Assembly: GCF_964340395.1 (NCBI RefSeq)
Contig: NC_135556.1
Coordinates: 17,691,642-17,755,641, forward strand
Length of the DNA stretch: 64,000 bases
Direction of reading: 5' to 3'
DNA from: Glandiceps talaboti
Lineage: Eukaryota; Hemichordata; Enteropneusta; Spengelidae
In this document: positions 44,955 through 58,545 of the stretch, piece by piece
Position numbering within the stretch: the first letter of the stretch is position 1
Layout: the number at the start of each line of letters is the position of its first letter
The notes under the pieces: model-generated
The model's input: only the letters and a program-made list of their open reading frames with translations
What the model was told of the DNA's origin: nothing
The model's database searches: none
Program-made: the position numbers and the translations under genes

Positions 44955-47238
44955 CTACCTAGTAATCTTCATTTTCTTTTTACACCATCGCTAAAGCATC
45001 TTAAAAATGGACCCGTCACTTTAAAAAGGTTGACTATCTGAGGAGGGGGGGTGTTATACGATCATAATACCATCCCGATTGTCCACTCGATCACGTGAAT
45101 GGTGTGACGAGCGCCTTCAAGTGTCAAGATTTAAGGTAGAACTAAACTAATATGTTTGTCCGCAGACGTCTAAAATAAAAAGGACACTTAAAATTCTAAA
45201 GATCGGCTGTTTGGAATATAAATGGATAAGACAATCATAAGTTATTTGAAGCGTTAAATAAAATGAGCAATACAACACCGTCTACATATAATCAAAGACA
45301 GGGCGCATCTCTAATTCATCTGATACATATCCTCAATACGTAATGGCATTCATGAGACGATTGGAACACAGATGGTAAGGACACCAACAACACGCAAACT
45401 AGATTCAGCGACATCAGCGCATTAATCATGGGATTACTTCAACTCAATGTCGTATTCGTTTTCCGTTCGTCAAACCTTTGATAATGAAGGCTATATGTAT
45501 ACGATTCACTCAAGACGACATCGTAGCTTTTCTTCCAGGAAATTGTAATGATGTATTATTAAACAAAACTGATAAATGCACGTTTTATCGGAAGAAATGT
45601 AATCTTAATGGTGTAGGGAGATATGGGAGTTTACGTCTCGGAGATTTTGTTATTGAAACAGTGACGCCTTTTTGTAGACATTTCGATTTGTAAGATTACT
45701 TTCTAATATCGTTCCCGGGGAATTCAGTGGATTTGGTTTCATTAGAATGCCTGTTCTGATGGAATAATGTAGGGAAGGACATGAGCCTTCATTTTTTAAT
45801 CATCCTTATTCCGGAAGGAGAAGGCGAGGAATGGAAAGTAACTGAATGTATCAGTGTGTAATGTATTGTCTAAACTCAGATATACTCTGGTTGTGTTTAA
45901 CATTGAGCATTTGGCAATTTTTTAAATAATAACATCGATCGTATAAACCAAAAGATCGTTTGATCAGTTGTTGTATTGAATAAAGTTGATTTATGTTTTA
46001 ATAACTGAACCAATTGTTTGATTTACTGGTAAGATTCATGAGTTTGTGAATGCGTTGTATTTCTTGACTGCTTGGTAATCAGAAATTTTGAGTTTGAAAG
46101 ATTGATAAGTGAGTTAGTCTGGGTAACAAATGTTTACAATGCTTACAGCCATGGTGTATTCATTCCTGCAAAGAATATGATCATTCCGGTTGATCTTTTA
46201 TGTTACGTCAATCCAACATTATTACCTTCAAGAAAAATGATCATTTTAACCCCAACGTTGTTAATACTTGTTTGGTATGATCATGTTATAGTCAAGTCTT
46301 TGCAATCGTATTGGCTCATCGTTTTTAAAGGTTGAACTATTGTTCGGTGACAAGCTAAGTGTAACATCAGTCACTCACATCATACATGAAATGGTCGACC
46401 TTCCATTTATCGCATTATCGATGTATTGGTTACAAACATTTATGTATATCTGATATAATATTATGACATTTATTCACCTTATCTCTGGCCGAGTATGTCA
46501 TTTTAATGTTTACATTAATTCGCGGTCCCTAACACTACACATCAACTTTTATACTTTACACAGTCAATAAAACTCAGAGTTGTTATCAAATAGACAATTG
46601 TCTTCGTTCCGAATGTGTTTTTTATGGCTGTCTTTGATAATAATATTATTTGTATGTTTAGAACAGAATGTATTCTATAGCGACCAACACGTATTACCCG
46701 CTGTGTCTAATCATGGACAACAACAGATCAATGAAGAAAGAGAATACTGAAAGTAGACGTGTACTATTTTGAAGACATAATCAAATCGATATCACGTTAT
46801 TCCTAACCACAAATAGTCTACTCTTGACCACAAAAAAACCTAACAGGACAGGAGAGATCTCTTTCCCATCACTCAATATTAGTTCAACCACCACAACTAC
46901 AACTAATTACACAGCCCATTGCTAAACTTTAACTTATCAATACCCATAAGTGTATCGCAATTGTCATCAGTAGTGACCATATTCAAGTTTTGATTGGTTA
47001 CTTGTAAACATGATGGTGATATGCAGCACTTCATAGTTTTATGTAGCCTGCACTTCCTTTCCCATAAACTTGGATTGTATCATTAACAGACATGATGGAT
47101 GGGTAAACCATAAACAAATTACAATGATATAATTATATCAATGATGTCTATTCCATCTCAACAGTTATAAGTGTCTCGTAGATTATCCAATAGAATGTGC
47201 ATGATTCTGTTTTTCATTTATGTAATGAAAAATCCAAA
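44955..47238. other. Non-coding stretch with a small Cys-containing frame
   Basis: The plus frame 45,484-45,693 (about 69 codons from its first ATG) has six cysteines. An acceptor-like CTTTTCTTCCAG lies inside it, after which the frame continues with NCNDVLLNKTDKCTFYRKKC. It has no signal peptide and is not recognised. A frame at 46,072-46,335 shows no domain. Nothing else was seen. Confidence 0.25.
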
Positions 47239-47310
47239 ATGGCTGCTACTATATACAGCGAACCGTTAGACCGGAAGCGGAAGCTAGTGAATGGAGATAA
47301 TTTCCGGTAA
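47239..47310 (+). CDS. Candidate first exon or small ORF, promoter-like setting
   Basis: AAAATGGCTGCT (a YY1/start-codon type context) opens MAATIYSEPLDRKRKLVNG, followed by DNFR and TAA. A GTAACG donor-like site two bases before the end of the Arg codon could instead splice it. The exon is far richer in GC and CpG than its flanks and carries ETS-type motifs (CCGGAAG at 47,271 and inverted TTTCCGG at 47,301). This is how conserved housekeeping first exons often look, but the protein is not recognised. Confidence 0.3.
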   Translation: MAATIYSEPLDRKRKLVNGDNFR

Positions 47311-49162
47311 CGCTACATCGGCGTTTAATCCCATAGCATCTGAGTATTCCAAGTTTGGCACACACGTTAGTTATTCTTATAAGTGGTGGGAAAATACTTT
47401 GGAACTCTAAGCTATGTGTATATACATATAATACGAGTATCATAATTAGACTCAATCTTGTTTCCTGTAAATGTTCAATTCTACTCATTCAATTCTACTC
47501 ATACTCAATTCGACAGATTGCAAAATCAAAAATAAATAGTAGATTTCACATATGGGTCCCTCTTTGCTTCGAACTTTGCACAGAGATGGAGACATGTTGT
47601 GTTGATCATATTTAAATTACACTATTCAAGCATTCAGATCACACTTGCCCAAATATATCCTTTGTATCCCTTGTATATCCCGTGTATTCCAATACCAGAG
47701 ACAGTGACAGAGTTTCCAGATCAATACACGCCGCTTAATATCAACAGAAATTTAAAACATTCTCCTCAGTGATTGAAAAGTTCAATACTGAATATTGCAA
47801 TCATTTCTGTAATGGTACACGGTAGGGAGTCACCACCATCGAAGAACACTTTGGTAATATACATACATGATTGTGTATTGTAACATAGAGTACAAGGGCA
47901 ATAGAAATTGTGGATGTAACTAAATGTTATTATGAAAGTATTAGTACTTAATATGTCAACCATATTTCATATTTATTTAGGCGATATGAATGTTTTAGTA
48001 TGCTCGTGTTAAAAGTGTGAACATTTTAATGTCTGATAATGGCCCTGATCAATGTTATGGAATTTACTGGATTCAACTAATTTGTATTCCAATTTTTGAA
48101 CACGATGGGCACATCTTTTTACAAGTCGTAACCAGTCTGCTTAACTGACATTCGGTGAGCACTTTGCTTGGTCCATGGCTCATATGTATGATAGTCGTAC
48201 AGTTTAATTTGATTTCCCATACTTAATATTTGACTGTATATATGCACTACAGACTTGGATGGTGGTGTCGCAAAACTAATCAAGGTTTGGGGCCAAGTTT
48301 TACATTAATTTGCAATTCACAGTTTGAATTTGCAATTCTTTGAATATTATACTCGTTAACGTAATAAAGGTAAAACGTGTAAAGTCTTCATTTCATACCA
48401 AATGTAGGAAAGCGGGTGAATACTTTTAGTCTCAACAAATTGAACTTGAACCCCGTATACATATGACTTATTCGCCGAAAAATCAACCAACATGTGGTAC
48501 ACAGTGGCAAATGATATATACAAAGAAATGAAGCGGCTAAATTAATCATGTGTATATTGCTTCAATCAATACTATAATCAAACTATGTTGACTTCTTTGC
48601 GTGGTTCAAGAAATACACTCACAGTCATATGGACAAATATAAGGCACCATCTAGTGGTTGTGATCTAAGAGGACAATATTTCATAATGGATATATCTCAC
48701 AAATCATTATAATCCACTCCACAAATACGATATACAATAAGCATTTCATTTTTGAGTGGATACAATAATGACACAAATGAATTATACATTTTAAATAAAA
48801 CCATGTTTAAAGATAAATGAAGCATGTTCGTCAGATACACAATTGAAATTATTAAGATCCATAATGTTGTGATTAATTTGACAAAAACGGAGGCTTGAAA
48901 ACAAGCATTATGAATGTTATTTTTATGTAACAGACAATGACACCAAAGGGGCATGTATCTCTACAGAAGCACCCGGATTTGTCTCATTGTGATCATTATC
49001 ACCTCATTCCATTGGTAGAGATAATCTACCAATGCAATCAAATAGCACACTGAACATGTTATCGCACACGTCTGCCATCCCCGTTTTAAGTAAATGATGT
49101 GGAGAAGCTTAAGACCCGTGAATAAATGGAAACAGTGCATCCACACTTTATTGTAAAAACAA
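47311..49162. other. Non-coding AT-rich stretch
   Basis: No exon that would continue the 47,239 frame was found with confidence. Nothing else was recognised. Confidence 0.35.
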
Positions 49163-49201
49163 CACATACATACATACATACATACATACATACATACATA
49201 C
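49163..49201 (+). repeat. (CATA)n microsatellite
   Basis: About nine CATA units. Confidence 0.95.
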
Positions 49202-50034
49202 AAATGTTAAACAGATACATCTGAACACGGAAACGTCGCTAAGTAATTAAACTGTAAATGCATCGTATTTAATAAAGCAAGGAAAGTCTGTGCACATTAA
49301 AAGTCGACATAAATACAATTTCATTCGATGTTGTTAAGCCATTTCACTTATGATTGGTTTTCATGAACACTGGTAGATACAAGATTTATCAGAGGGATGA
49401 TAAATTGATAAAATGTAAGGTAATCCTACTTTAGGTAGCCTGGAGCTGTACTAATTAACAGTATTCTGTTATTTATACCAAAGGCTTTTATTTCATTTGG
49501 ACTAAAAGAACATTTTTGTTTGAGTCTGCAATTTAACTCCTCCCTTTTTCACTGAACGAATCGACTATATTAAAATATCTTATCTTGCTTAAAGAAGCAT
49601 TTTCCTGACGCCCCACATTCTAATTTTATACCCAGTACTAGACACATCTAATCATTTTCGTAACGAAAAACAACTCTAATGTACAGTTTCTATATCTTTT
49701 ATACAGAGTAGAGTCTCATCTCTCTTTGTATTCAATTAAGGTAACCAAATATGATTTCTTTGGTTTGACTTATCAGACTTGACTATATTAAAATCTGTGA
49801 AACATTAATATAATCATTCAGGATGATATTATCCGTGGTCACGTGACATACTAAGATGTCAAATTTAACTCGAAATTGAATTAATAGATGCAACGTGAAG
49901 GTTTCCATAGGAACCCTAAATATTTGCGACTTGAAATGCAGTCTCATCTGTATATGTCAAAGCAAACATGCATTTAATAAGATATGTAGTATTTATTGAT
50001 TTTGTAAAGTATCGTGATATCATCATTTTCACGC
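49202..50034. other. Non-coding AT-rich stretch
   Basis: Nothing was recognised. Confidence 0.4.
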
Positions 50035-50036
50035 AG

Positions 50037-50131
50037 AATCAGGAACTGTTCAAAGTTATTGATGTTGCGGTTAATAACCACTGTAGCTTGGACAATCTCA
50101 ATGGGACTGTCAATGGTAATGAATCAAAATC
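50037..50131 (+). CDS. Candidate internal exon, unknown protein
   Basis: A CATCATTTTCACGCAG acceptor and a GTAATG donor-like site frame about 90 nt that is open in two frames. One reads NQELFKVIDVAVNNHCSLDN and then LNGTVNG. The other reads IRNCSKLLMLRLITTVAWTI. The second would join in phase with a spliced 47,239 exon. Neither is recognised. Support is limited to splice-like boundaries and a mixed composition. Confidence 0.15.
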
Positions 50132-50534
50132 CATCTTATTTGTTTGCTGAGCATTTAGGGACAAGTAAAGTCACATCTTTAAAAATGAAATTAAATCACT
50201 GAACTTTTATTGCAATGCGAGATACTTAACCCCTTTTTTCAATTGAAAGAACCGTTTCGGTACTTTCATTTAATATCCACTCTGAATGTCATATTTCAAT
50301 TGCAGTATGTTTCCTTACAATCCATCAATGGTTGTTGAATGATACCCCTCAGAGAAGTATGTATACTTAGATTTTGAATGCTTTCATCTAAAAATGATTG
50401 TATATTGCCGATTGCTTTGTTTAACTCTACTGAAGTATATGGTTCAAGGTTTCTCTAGTAACAGACTTGTTAATCGGTTGTTAACTAATATATTTGTTGT
50501 TAGAATATAACACCTCTCCTCCCCACTCCTCCCC

Positions 50535-50571
<37 letters not shown>

Positions 50572-50614
50572 TCACTCACTCACTCACTCACTCACTCACT
50601 CACTCACTCACTCA
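50535..50614 (+). repeat. (AC)n(CACT)n microsatellite
   Basis: About 16 AC units followed by about 12 CACT units. Confidence 0.95.
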
Positions 50615-50654
50615 TTTTATATAATTACTGAACATACGTTTTAAAAAATTCTTC

Positions 50655-50830
50655 GTAGCTTTTGGTAACCTGATAAAAATCATACTAATAAAAAGTGAAA
50701 TCCCCATGTCCGTGGCTGTGTTGTCTTATGAAGTGATAAAACGTTATGTCGTAAAGAGCTAAAAACATCTCTATTAAAAATCATAGACATAAGAGCCAAG
50801 ATGAATCTATTTCAGCTTTGGGCAACGTAT
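50655..50830 (+). repeat. Dispersed repeat, copy 1 (partner at 55,385-55,490)
   Basis: TAGCTTTTGGTAACCTGATA through TCCCCATGTCCGTGGCTGTG and TTGTCTT is shared at roughly 88-90% with 55,385-55,460. After an interval of about 85 bp that is missing in the other copy, AGCTTTGGGCAA(C/T)GTA is also shared. Indels do not keep a reading frame, so the repeat is taken as non-coding. Confidence 0.65.
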
Positions 50831-52830
50831 ATTTTATTGTCAATATGTTTGGTAAAATTTGATAAAAAGCTCGTTATGTTTTGTTTTTACAACATTAGTT
50901 CTCAGAATATTTCATCCCGGACTTAAAGTTTATAAATTCACTTTGTCATATCCTTAATGAATAAATGAATCATTACCTTTTCCGTTTCAGTATTTAGTAA
51001 AATGATATAAATCAGTTGTTGACGAAGACCACGGTGATGTTTTTAATTAAACTAATGGACCTAAGATTTCTTTTCACGATGACGAATTAGTCCATGTATT
51101 TATTTATGTTGATCTTGAGGATTATATAGCTTACATTGACTTTGTTATCATAAAAATATAAATCTTGGTTTTATTATTTATGAGCATTCTTGAATAACCT
51201 TTCCAACTTGTCTAAGAATAATCAGCAGGGAATTCAGCTGAGATTAAATTGTTTACTGGCATACGTAGACGGATTGCGTTGGACTTGAAGGTCCAAACGT
51301 AGAAATTTGTCAGTATGGAATAATGTGTTCATAGTAACATGGACATGACTAAGGACAATTTCACGGTATTGTGATCACTTGAATAAATATGTTAACCTGA
51401 ATCGCAACTCATGCAGCTAATTTTCAATATCCTTTTTGAATCAATGTTCCTAGTTAACTTTGCACTGATTTGAAGATAGTCTGCAGTTAATTGCCTTGGT
51501 TTCATGCTTGATTGCATTACATTGAAAAATCAGTCTAACCCTGTTAACGTAACGGTAAATATGATAAATGAACTCGGTATTATTACCACATGCAATTATA
51601 AAATAGCAAGAAATAGAGTCGACTTTTCTCATTGCCTGACATAATTTGATTTCTAAATTTCAGGGGCAATTAACTAGAAGATTGGTTGACATCTTTGTTT
51701 TAAAATGTCCATGCATATCTAATGAACCAGGAAGATGATTTAATGGGGTAATTATGGGGCTTATTAATATATGAGAAAACATGTCTTGATATATTCAACA
51801 TAAATCCATAACTATGTGACATTGTTATTGTTATATTTCATTATGATGGGAAATCAGTATGGATCTTGAAAATAAGTACAGTAAAAATGTACATCAACTC
51901 CCAGCCATTTCTCCAAAAAGAACAAAGCAAAAATGTTTTTTCTTGTAATAATACTGGTTTGCTATGATGCTAGCTCCTAGACAGTGGACCTAATTTGAAT
52001 TAATTCTTATCAAGATCACAATCCTCAACGCGCATGATTGCAGTGAGTGTATGCATATTTTTAATAGCAGATCTGTATTTCAGTAGTAAGTGATAAATAC
52101 CTTCTTTGTGTACATTTACGTGGTATTCTAAGGTGTCTTTTTTATATGTTATGTCTTTATTGTGGTTTGATTGTTTCACTTTTTAACAACTATGAGTCCT
52201 GTGGGTGAGATTTTTGTCTGTTTGAATTTAAATTGATAATAGAAAACATCATGATCACGTATGATACGAGTGCTACGATAAGTGATCATTGTTTATTCAA
52301 AATCACCACAACAAGTTGGACGAATTCATTTTTATGCAAAGTAGGTATAACGACGTAATCATCATTCCCTATTTAGCATCATTCACTGATTTTGCTTTGA
52401 AAAAGTATTCACGCGTATCAAATATTGCGATTCAGGGGAATTCATAGCTGATTGCTTTTCCAAATGTCAGAGAGAGAAGGAAGTATAGCAGATGATCTGA
52501 TTTAACCGCTATACATACTTAGAATAATCGTATTGGATCGCTCTAGATTTAGAAAAGTGTATAACTCCATAGATTCAACAAAGGGTATGACTCTCTTCAG
52601 TATTGCTTTTGGTTTTGTTTCTCTAGCCATTACTAGAGTTGAAACCATTAGAACATGAGTCGACCGTACGTGATTGAACTAACATTCTTCAACTTTACAA
52701 GTGCAGAGAATAGCCGTCGTGAGCTTTAATAACCAGTATTATCAAGTGTAGTCATAGTCATTTCGGTTTTTTTCAAAATACTCTGTTCAATATTGTCATT
52801 ATCATCAACATAGAGTACCATTTTGTTGCC
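50831..52830. other. Non-coding AT-rich stretch
   Basis: Nothing was recognised. Confidence 0.4.
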
Positions 52831-52831
52831 G

Positions 52832-52869
<38 letters not shown>

Positions 52870-52905
52870 GCTGCTGCTGCTGTCGTTGTTGCTGTTGTCG
52901 TCGTT
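52831..52905 (+). repeat. (GTT)n(GCT)n microsatellite
   Basis: About fourteen GTT units followed by GCT and GTC units. Confidence 0.95.
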
Positions 52906-55150
52906 TTGTTTTTATCTTTCAAATTTCAACTTTCGGACAAGGGAGTAAAATTGAAAATCAATTATTATACTTAAAATGGAATACAGTTCGTCTACAAATT
53001 TCTCTGAAAATAAAAATTGTTCAAATATCTCTAAATAATGCCAGATACAGGTTCGTTCATGGCACTTTTTAAATATTGGCATTGAAATAAATCTAAATGC
53101 TGTCATCTTCTTTTCGAGGAAATCGAGTCTTGAAATCTTTTCATAAACTTAGCACAGTATTTAGAGGCCATATTGGATTCTGAAATAGCTGTATTGAGAT
53201 GATCAGTGTGACCTTAACTTCAAAAAATGGCATGGTGGTCTCGATTTTCCTTTTCTTGATTTTATGTTTTACACCGGGTTTCGGCTTAATTGAACAAAGT
53301 ATTAGCGAAATCTTACTATTTTGTTTCAAAACGCACACTACATACGTTACCGAAAGAATTTTAAAATGATCAGTAACATTGTTTGCACTTAGTTTGTAAA
53401 CATACAGACAAATACTACAGGAATACCTTCGTGATGTTAATGTAAACAGTACGTCTCACCTAAATTTCATCATGACACTCTACTTAGTAACTCCAGATTT
53501 CCTGATACCACTTTAGATTATGTTTTTCTTTCTATTATTGCAGCAATGCATTAACCTCTGAACGTATATTTTTAGTAATCAAGTTGAGTTTCAATTTTCG
53601 TGTGTACCTACTCTTCCAATATTTGTATTGCTTCATTAAGTAATTATACCAGTACGGAGTGCAACCTGACACCAAAGTTAACATTTCCCATTATTTGAAG
53701 AAGAAGACCTCCGTTGAGATCGAGTCCGTTAGTGGTATATCTAAACCGGTCACTAACCGTAGGCAAATATACATGGATTCACAATTCAATTTAAGATTTA
53801 ATTTACTGTGTGCGTCATCACTCAATTTGGTCGTCGCCCGCTATACAGACTCAAAGAGGAATAATTTCTCGTGGCTAAATAAACCAACTTGGAAGATACT
53901 TGTTACTGTTTAATATGTACCTGGCGAAGCAAAAAGGTCATGTAAAAGAATTCAGAAACATCTTTTTATGTAGTGGGGAAATCGTGCTTCTTTTTAGAGA
54001 CAAGGTCAGAATTACACATTAAAATGTTTAAATATTAATAAACTGATATAGAGAGAGCAGCAGAATGCATTTCTATTAATTATGTAACTGAATGTAAAAT
54101 AAGTTAACTATGTCAGGATTTCAATGAATTATTGTCTCTGATTGTAAGATAACTACTTTGAGATTCTATATTGACTGTAGTTTTGAGTTAACGAACCAGT
54201 ATCATCCATCACGTCATGGCAACTCAAGTCAAAGGCTGACAGGAACCTTTCATTTTCTAATATATAACGCAAGCCTTTAAAATATTTCATACTTTATAAG
54301 TCTTTTTACTTCGTAAATTGATTCTAATGTGTCTTTCACATAACAACAATTTCTTAATAGGCTTAAGAGACATCGCACTTTGTTTGACCCTTCTCTGCCG
54401 GAAATATTCATACATTTACGAACTGGAAACTCATTACTCCGTGACATATTCTTAGCCGTCCAGTCGATGTTTTCAAAAACATGCTGTATACTTAAAAGGA
54501 AGTTGTTTGATAGAAGTCATGATTCCCAAATGGCGTTCCAGAACTGTTCAGGGGAAAATAACCATTACCTGACATGCTAAAAGGAAGTTATTCAATAATA
54601 ATCATGTTTCCCGTTAGTCGTACAATTGCTCAGGGACAGTAATCATACACCTGACAAATATTGTCAGGCTATTTGAGACTCTAATAACCCTGTAATTAAA
54701 GGATAAGTACTTCCGTTTCTTAACATCCAGAGAGGATATTGCTACCAGATATGTCCCAATAATTTTACTTTCTAGACAGCTGAATAAAAACTCTTTCCGG
54801 GTTGATCAGTGCAGCCTATTCATTACTTGACTCGTAAAAGTAAATCAGTCTAACCAGTTTCAAACGCCAACATTTCTTTTTACAGTATGACTGTAAGTCT
54901 GTATTTTCAAGTATACATTTGCCAGCTGTAATCTTTCTCTGTCCGCTTATTCTGACAGACAGATAGAGGCAGATGTTGTATTTGTCGAAATTATGATGGT
55001 AATAACAAAGCATTAACGACCAATGATAACCCTCCATAAGCTACATTAGTGTAACAAATACATTTGATACAATTTATATATCTGGTAGATAAGTGCAATG
55101 GGTTCTGCATAAATTGGTAAAAGTAAAGAGTAAAATTGCACAGAACGGTT
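52906..55150. other. Non-coding AT-rich stretch
   Basis: An 84-codon plus frame at 53,659-53,913 has no domain. Two similar GG(A/G)AAGTT(G/A)TT segments with following text (54,499 and 54,581) may be a small duplication. Nothing else was seen. Confidence 0.3.
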
Positions 55151-55179
55151 CTATCTATCTATCTATCTATATATATATA

Positions 55180-55215
<36 letters not shown>
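55151..55215 (+). repeat. (ATCT)n microsatellite with AT core
   Basis: Two ATCT runs around a short AT run. Confidence 0.95.
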
Positions 55216-55384
55216 ACTACATTGTCTATTGTTTTTACCTCAAGGTGCTCATTTTTGTTACCTGAACATTGCCATAACACAATGACTTATCGAACTCTAT
55301 GGTGTCACGTTTTAGTCAAATGGTTTCTAGTTGTGTTTATCTCTATGGTGCATTGTTACTTTCCTGATTGTAAACCAAACTCCA

Positions 55385-55490
55385 TAGCTTTTGGTAACCT
55401 GATAAAAAGCATACTCATCAAAAGAGAAATCCCCATGTCCGTGGCTGTGTTGTCTTTATAAGCTAAAAATATTTTAGCTTTGGGCAATGT
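55385..55490 (+). repeat. Dispersed repeat, copy 2 (partner at 50,655-50,830)
   Basis: It has the same orientation as copy 1 and lacks its central ~85 bp. A frame through this copy happens to be open (ending SVAVLSL), but the partner copy is full of stops in all corresponding frames. Confidence 0.65.
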
Positions 55491-58173
55491 AAACCAAATC
55501 TGACATTCCAGGGTTTCGGCAAATCAATTTTAATGAGGAAACTTTGTTTCAGAAGGTTAACAAAGAATAAGCTTACTATTTATCATATTACTTTAGATTG
55601 TGTTCAAGACACTGATGAAACATTAACATAGTCACGGTAATATGTATGTGTACGTATTAGAAGTACTTTGGGGGAACCTGCCCCTAAAAGCAAACAAACA
55701 AACAATAAAAACACGGATTCCTCTCACAACCTGGTAGTTGTGAAGTAAGAAACACTCGACACATAAATGATTTGATTTTGTAAAACGATTCAAACGTCAT
55801 TGGAAGGAAATGCTGAGATGCGAATTTCAAAGTAGTGAATATTCAAACCGTGTTCGTACTTGTTTACTGGAGATTGACACAAAGCAAAGATTTGTGAAAT
55901 ATGGTGCTACATGTCTGTGTTACAGTGTTAGTGTCAATGGTTTTGAAAGAAAAGAATAACTCGTAAATGAGGTGTCTTTCAAGTCGCAACGGAATAAACC
56001 TTTCTAACACCCACTAATTACAATATGTGAGCGAAATTCTATCGTCAGTCACATTCCTTAGTCGGCACCAAGAGTCAGAACCTTTCATTTCAAGTAAATT
56101 CATTTTAACTTTCTATCAACAGGTCAGGAGAGAGGGGATACTAAACTTCACTTTCGTATCGTTATTATATATAAATCAACGTGACTTTACAAGGAGTATT
56201 TATGGGAGAATATTGCCATCCAATACCCTGCATTTATAGCAAGTGTTCGTTTGAATTAAAAGCTAACCAATGAAATGTACGTAAACACTTGAGATGATTA
56301 ATGATGACCCCATACGAATCAAACTCAACTTCTTGAATCAATAGTGCTTATTTTACCCCTGTAAATATTATTGTTTGAATGGTGAAAATATTTGTTTTAC
56401 ATCCCATGGTTTCATCTGTCACTCTGATAATGGTTAAAGGCAAGGACACGTCCGTCTCTTCCAAGTGCACAGTTGAATTCATTTGTCTTTGTGTACAGAG
56501 TCTCCTACGCTCTTATCTCTTGGGGCTCACTTTCATTAAAGTCGGACTGAGCTATTTTACATTTCCACAATGGTTCGAATTGATGTTATTCTAGTAACTG
56601 CTGTGGAAAAGACCATGTCCATACCACTGTTAGAAATTCAATCCATATTAACCAAGTTAAGAATTCGATCAATCACAGGCAAAAAAAAACTAAGTAATCT
56701 GTTCCTCTTTAAGTGAACAGTATTATATAGAAATGGATCAAAGATGTCAGAGAAGGGTAAAGGTAACTGTATCCTAGAAATTCGAAGAAATCGGACATTG
56801 TTAGACATGCATAAGTGCACAATATGAAGTAATGAATATTCTGTCCGTCAGTTTGAAGCTAAACACTGGTGTCTGACATTACAGTTGGGTTTTAAAGGGC
56901 CATCCGATGTCAAACTTAAGGAGAAGCATTTTTAATCAATTCTACGACAAAGAGTAACGGTTGATAGTTGAATTTATATTAAGCTGATTGCTACAAAAGA
57001 TAAAACAATCAATAGTTGAACCAGGATGTCAATACATTCCAGGTTATCAACTGTATATTACCAACTTGAAAGAGTTTTACCAAATTAACAACATTCGAAT
57101 GAGGTATTTAGGGGGTTATTACTGCCGGAAAGTCAATGAATAGCTGGAATCTTACACACTAATGAGAACAAAAAGCACGACGACCTCATACCCCATAAGA
57201 CGTCTAAAAGATATGAATAATGCATAGCCATTACATACAACCAATAATTTGCCAAGTTCCTACATCATTGGGCCTTACTAGTTTCATTCTCTTAAAGACC
57301 TAATCTAGCAATGTTGTCTTGCATTACAATTGAATGTTTGACGATGAAATCATCTGAAAATGCAATCAGGCGTTGGAATGATATGCACTTTAGTAGCGAG
57401 TGTATCAAGCACAAGAATTTGTATCTCAAAAACATTGTATTGTATACCCGCACAAAGAAATACTGTAGTCGAGATCTGTATGGCTTGTGGATTGTTTTTT
57501 GTCCAGGAGTGGTTATGTATATTTGAATAAAGTCGCAAAGTACATCAAATTCTCCACCTTTCTCAAGTGAATTGACGAATAGAACATCATGACAAAACTA
57601 ACGAGGTATACTATTAGCTATTAGAAATCACTACAGATACAATCTGGACCTAATCCCTTCACCCTATTTTGAAAACGTTATTTAGGAAGAGAAGTGTATC
57701 TCTGCTTTTGATCACATTACATCCCAAGATATCAATAAATTCATGCAATGACATAATGAATGAGGGTATGACATTGGCAACAACACAGAATTCAATATAA
57801 TGTATATATACATTAGATGGCTACACAAGCCACGGAAGACTGGTGCATTTTCTGGTGCCTTCATCAATATACTACATAAATGATTAAGTATATGTTATTT
57901 CGGAACATCTTATCATTAGTATATCGCTACTTTATTTTATTTTATGGACATGTACATGAATCTCTTTAGTTATAGTCCAAGGGATTCTCTCAGTTTGCAC
58001 ATAAACTACTCATTTCTTATGATGTTAACAATATTTCATGGGTTGACAATGTGAGTTGATGATTTCACCTAAAGATATTATTTACCTAAAGAGCAACTTG
58101 CACTTGCTGCATCTGGGGTATTATTTTTTTGATCAGACAACCAACAATATATTCATTCAAAACTCTTAAAATA
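55491..58173. other. Non-coding AT-rich stretch
   Basis: Several 60-71-codon frames show no domain or splice support. Nothing was recognised. Confidence 0.35.
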
Positions 58174-58278
58174 CCAATAATTAGACATTGTACTTGATCA
58201 CTTGGAGGTCAATTTTATCTATAAGTAGTGTAGTTTTAAGTTGAAATCGTGTTCCATTTCATGTTTCGGTGCGGACCT
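58174..58278 (+). repeat. Dispersed repeat, copy 2 (partner at 32,521-32,712)
   Basis: It starts CCAATAATTAGAC and ends GGTGCGGACC, with diverged shared text between. It sits directly beside the GAGT microsatellite. Confidence 0.45.
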
Positions 58279-58290
58279 AAAAAATCAATT

Positions 58291-58545
58291 GAGTGAGTGA
58301 GTGAGTGAGTGAGTGAGTGAGTGAGTGAGTGAGTGAGTGAGTGAGTGAGTGAGTGAGTGAGTGAGTGAGTGAGTGAGTGAGTGAGTGAGTGAGTGAGTGA
58401 GTGAGTGAGTGAAAGAATGAGTGAAGAAGTGAGTGAAGGAGTGAGTGAATGAGTGATGGAGTGAAGGAGTGAGTGAGTGAGTGAATAAAGGAATGAAGAA
58501 GGGAGGGCGTGAGGGAGGGAGGAGACGGAGGGAATAATGAGTTGA
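58291..58545 (+). repeat. (GAGT)n microsatellite with degenerate end
   Basis: About 30 pure GAGT units to 58,412, then degenerate GTGA/GGAG repeats. The long minus-strand Ser/Leu/Thr/His-rich frame is its translation. Confidence 0.95.

Noticed and set aside
55093-55461. 122-codon plus frame
   Set aside because: It runs through the ATCT microsatellite and into the dispersed repeat, whose other copy is not open.
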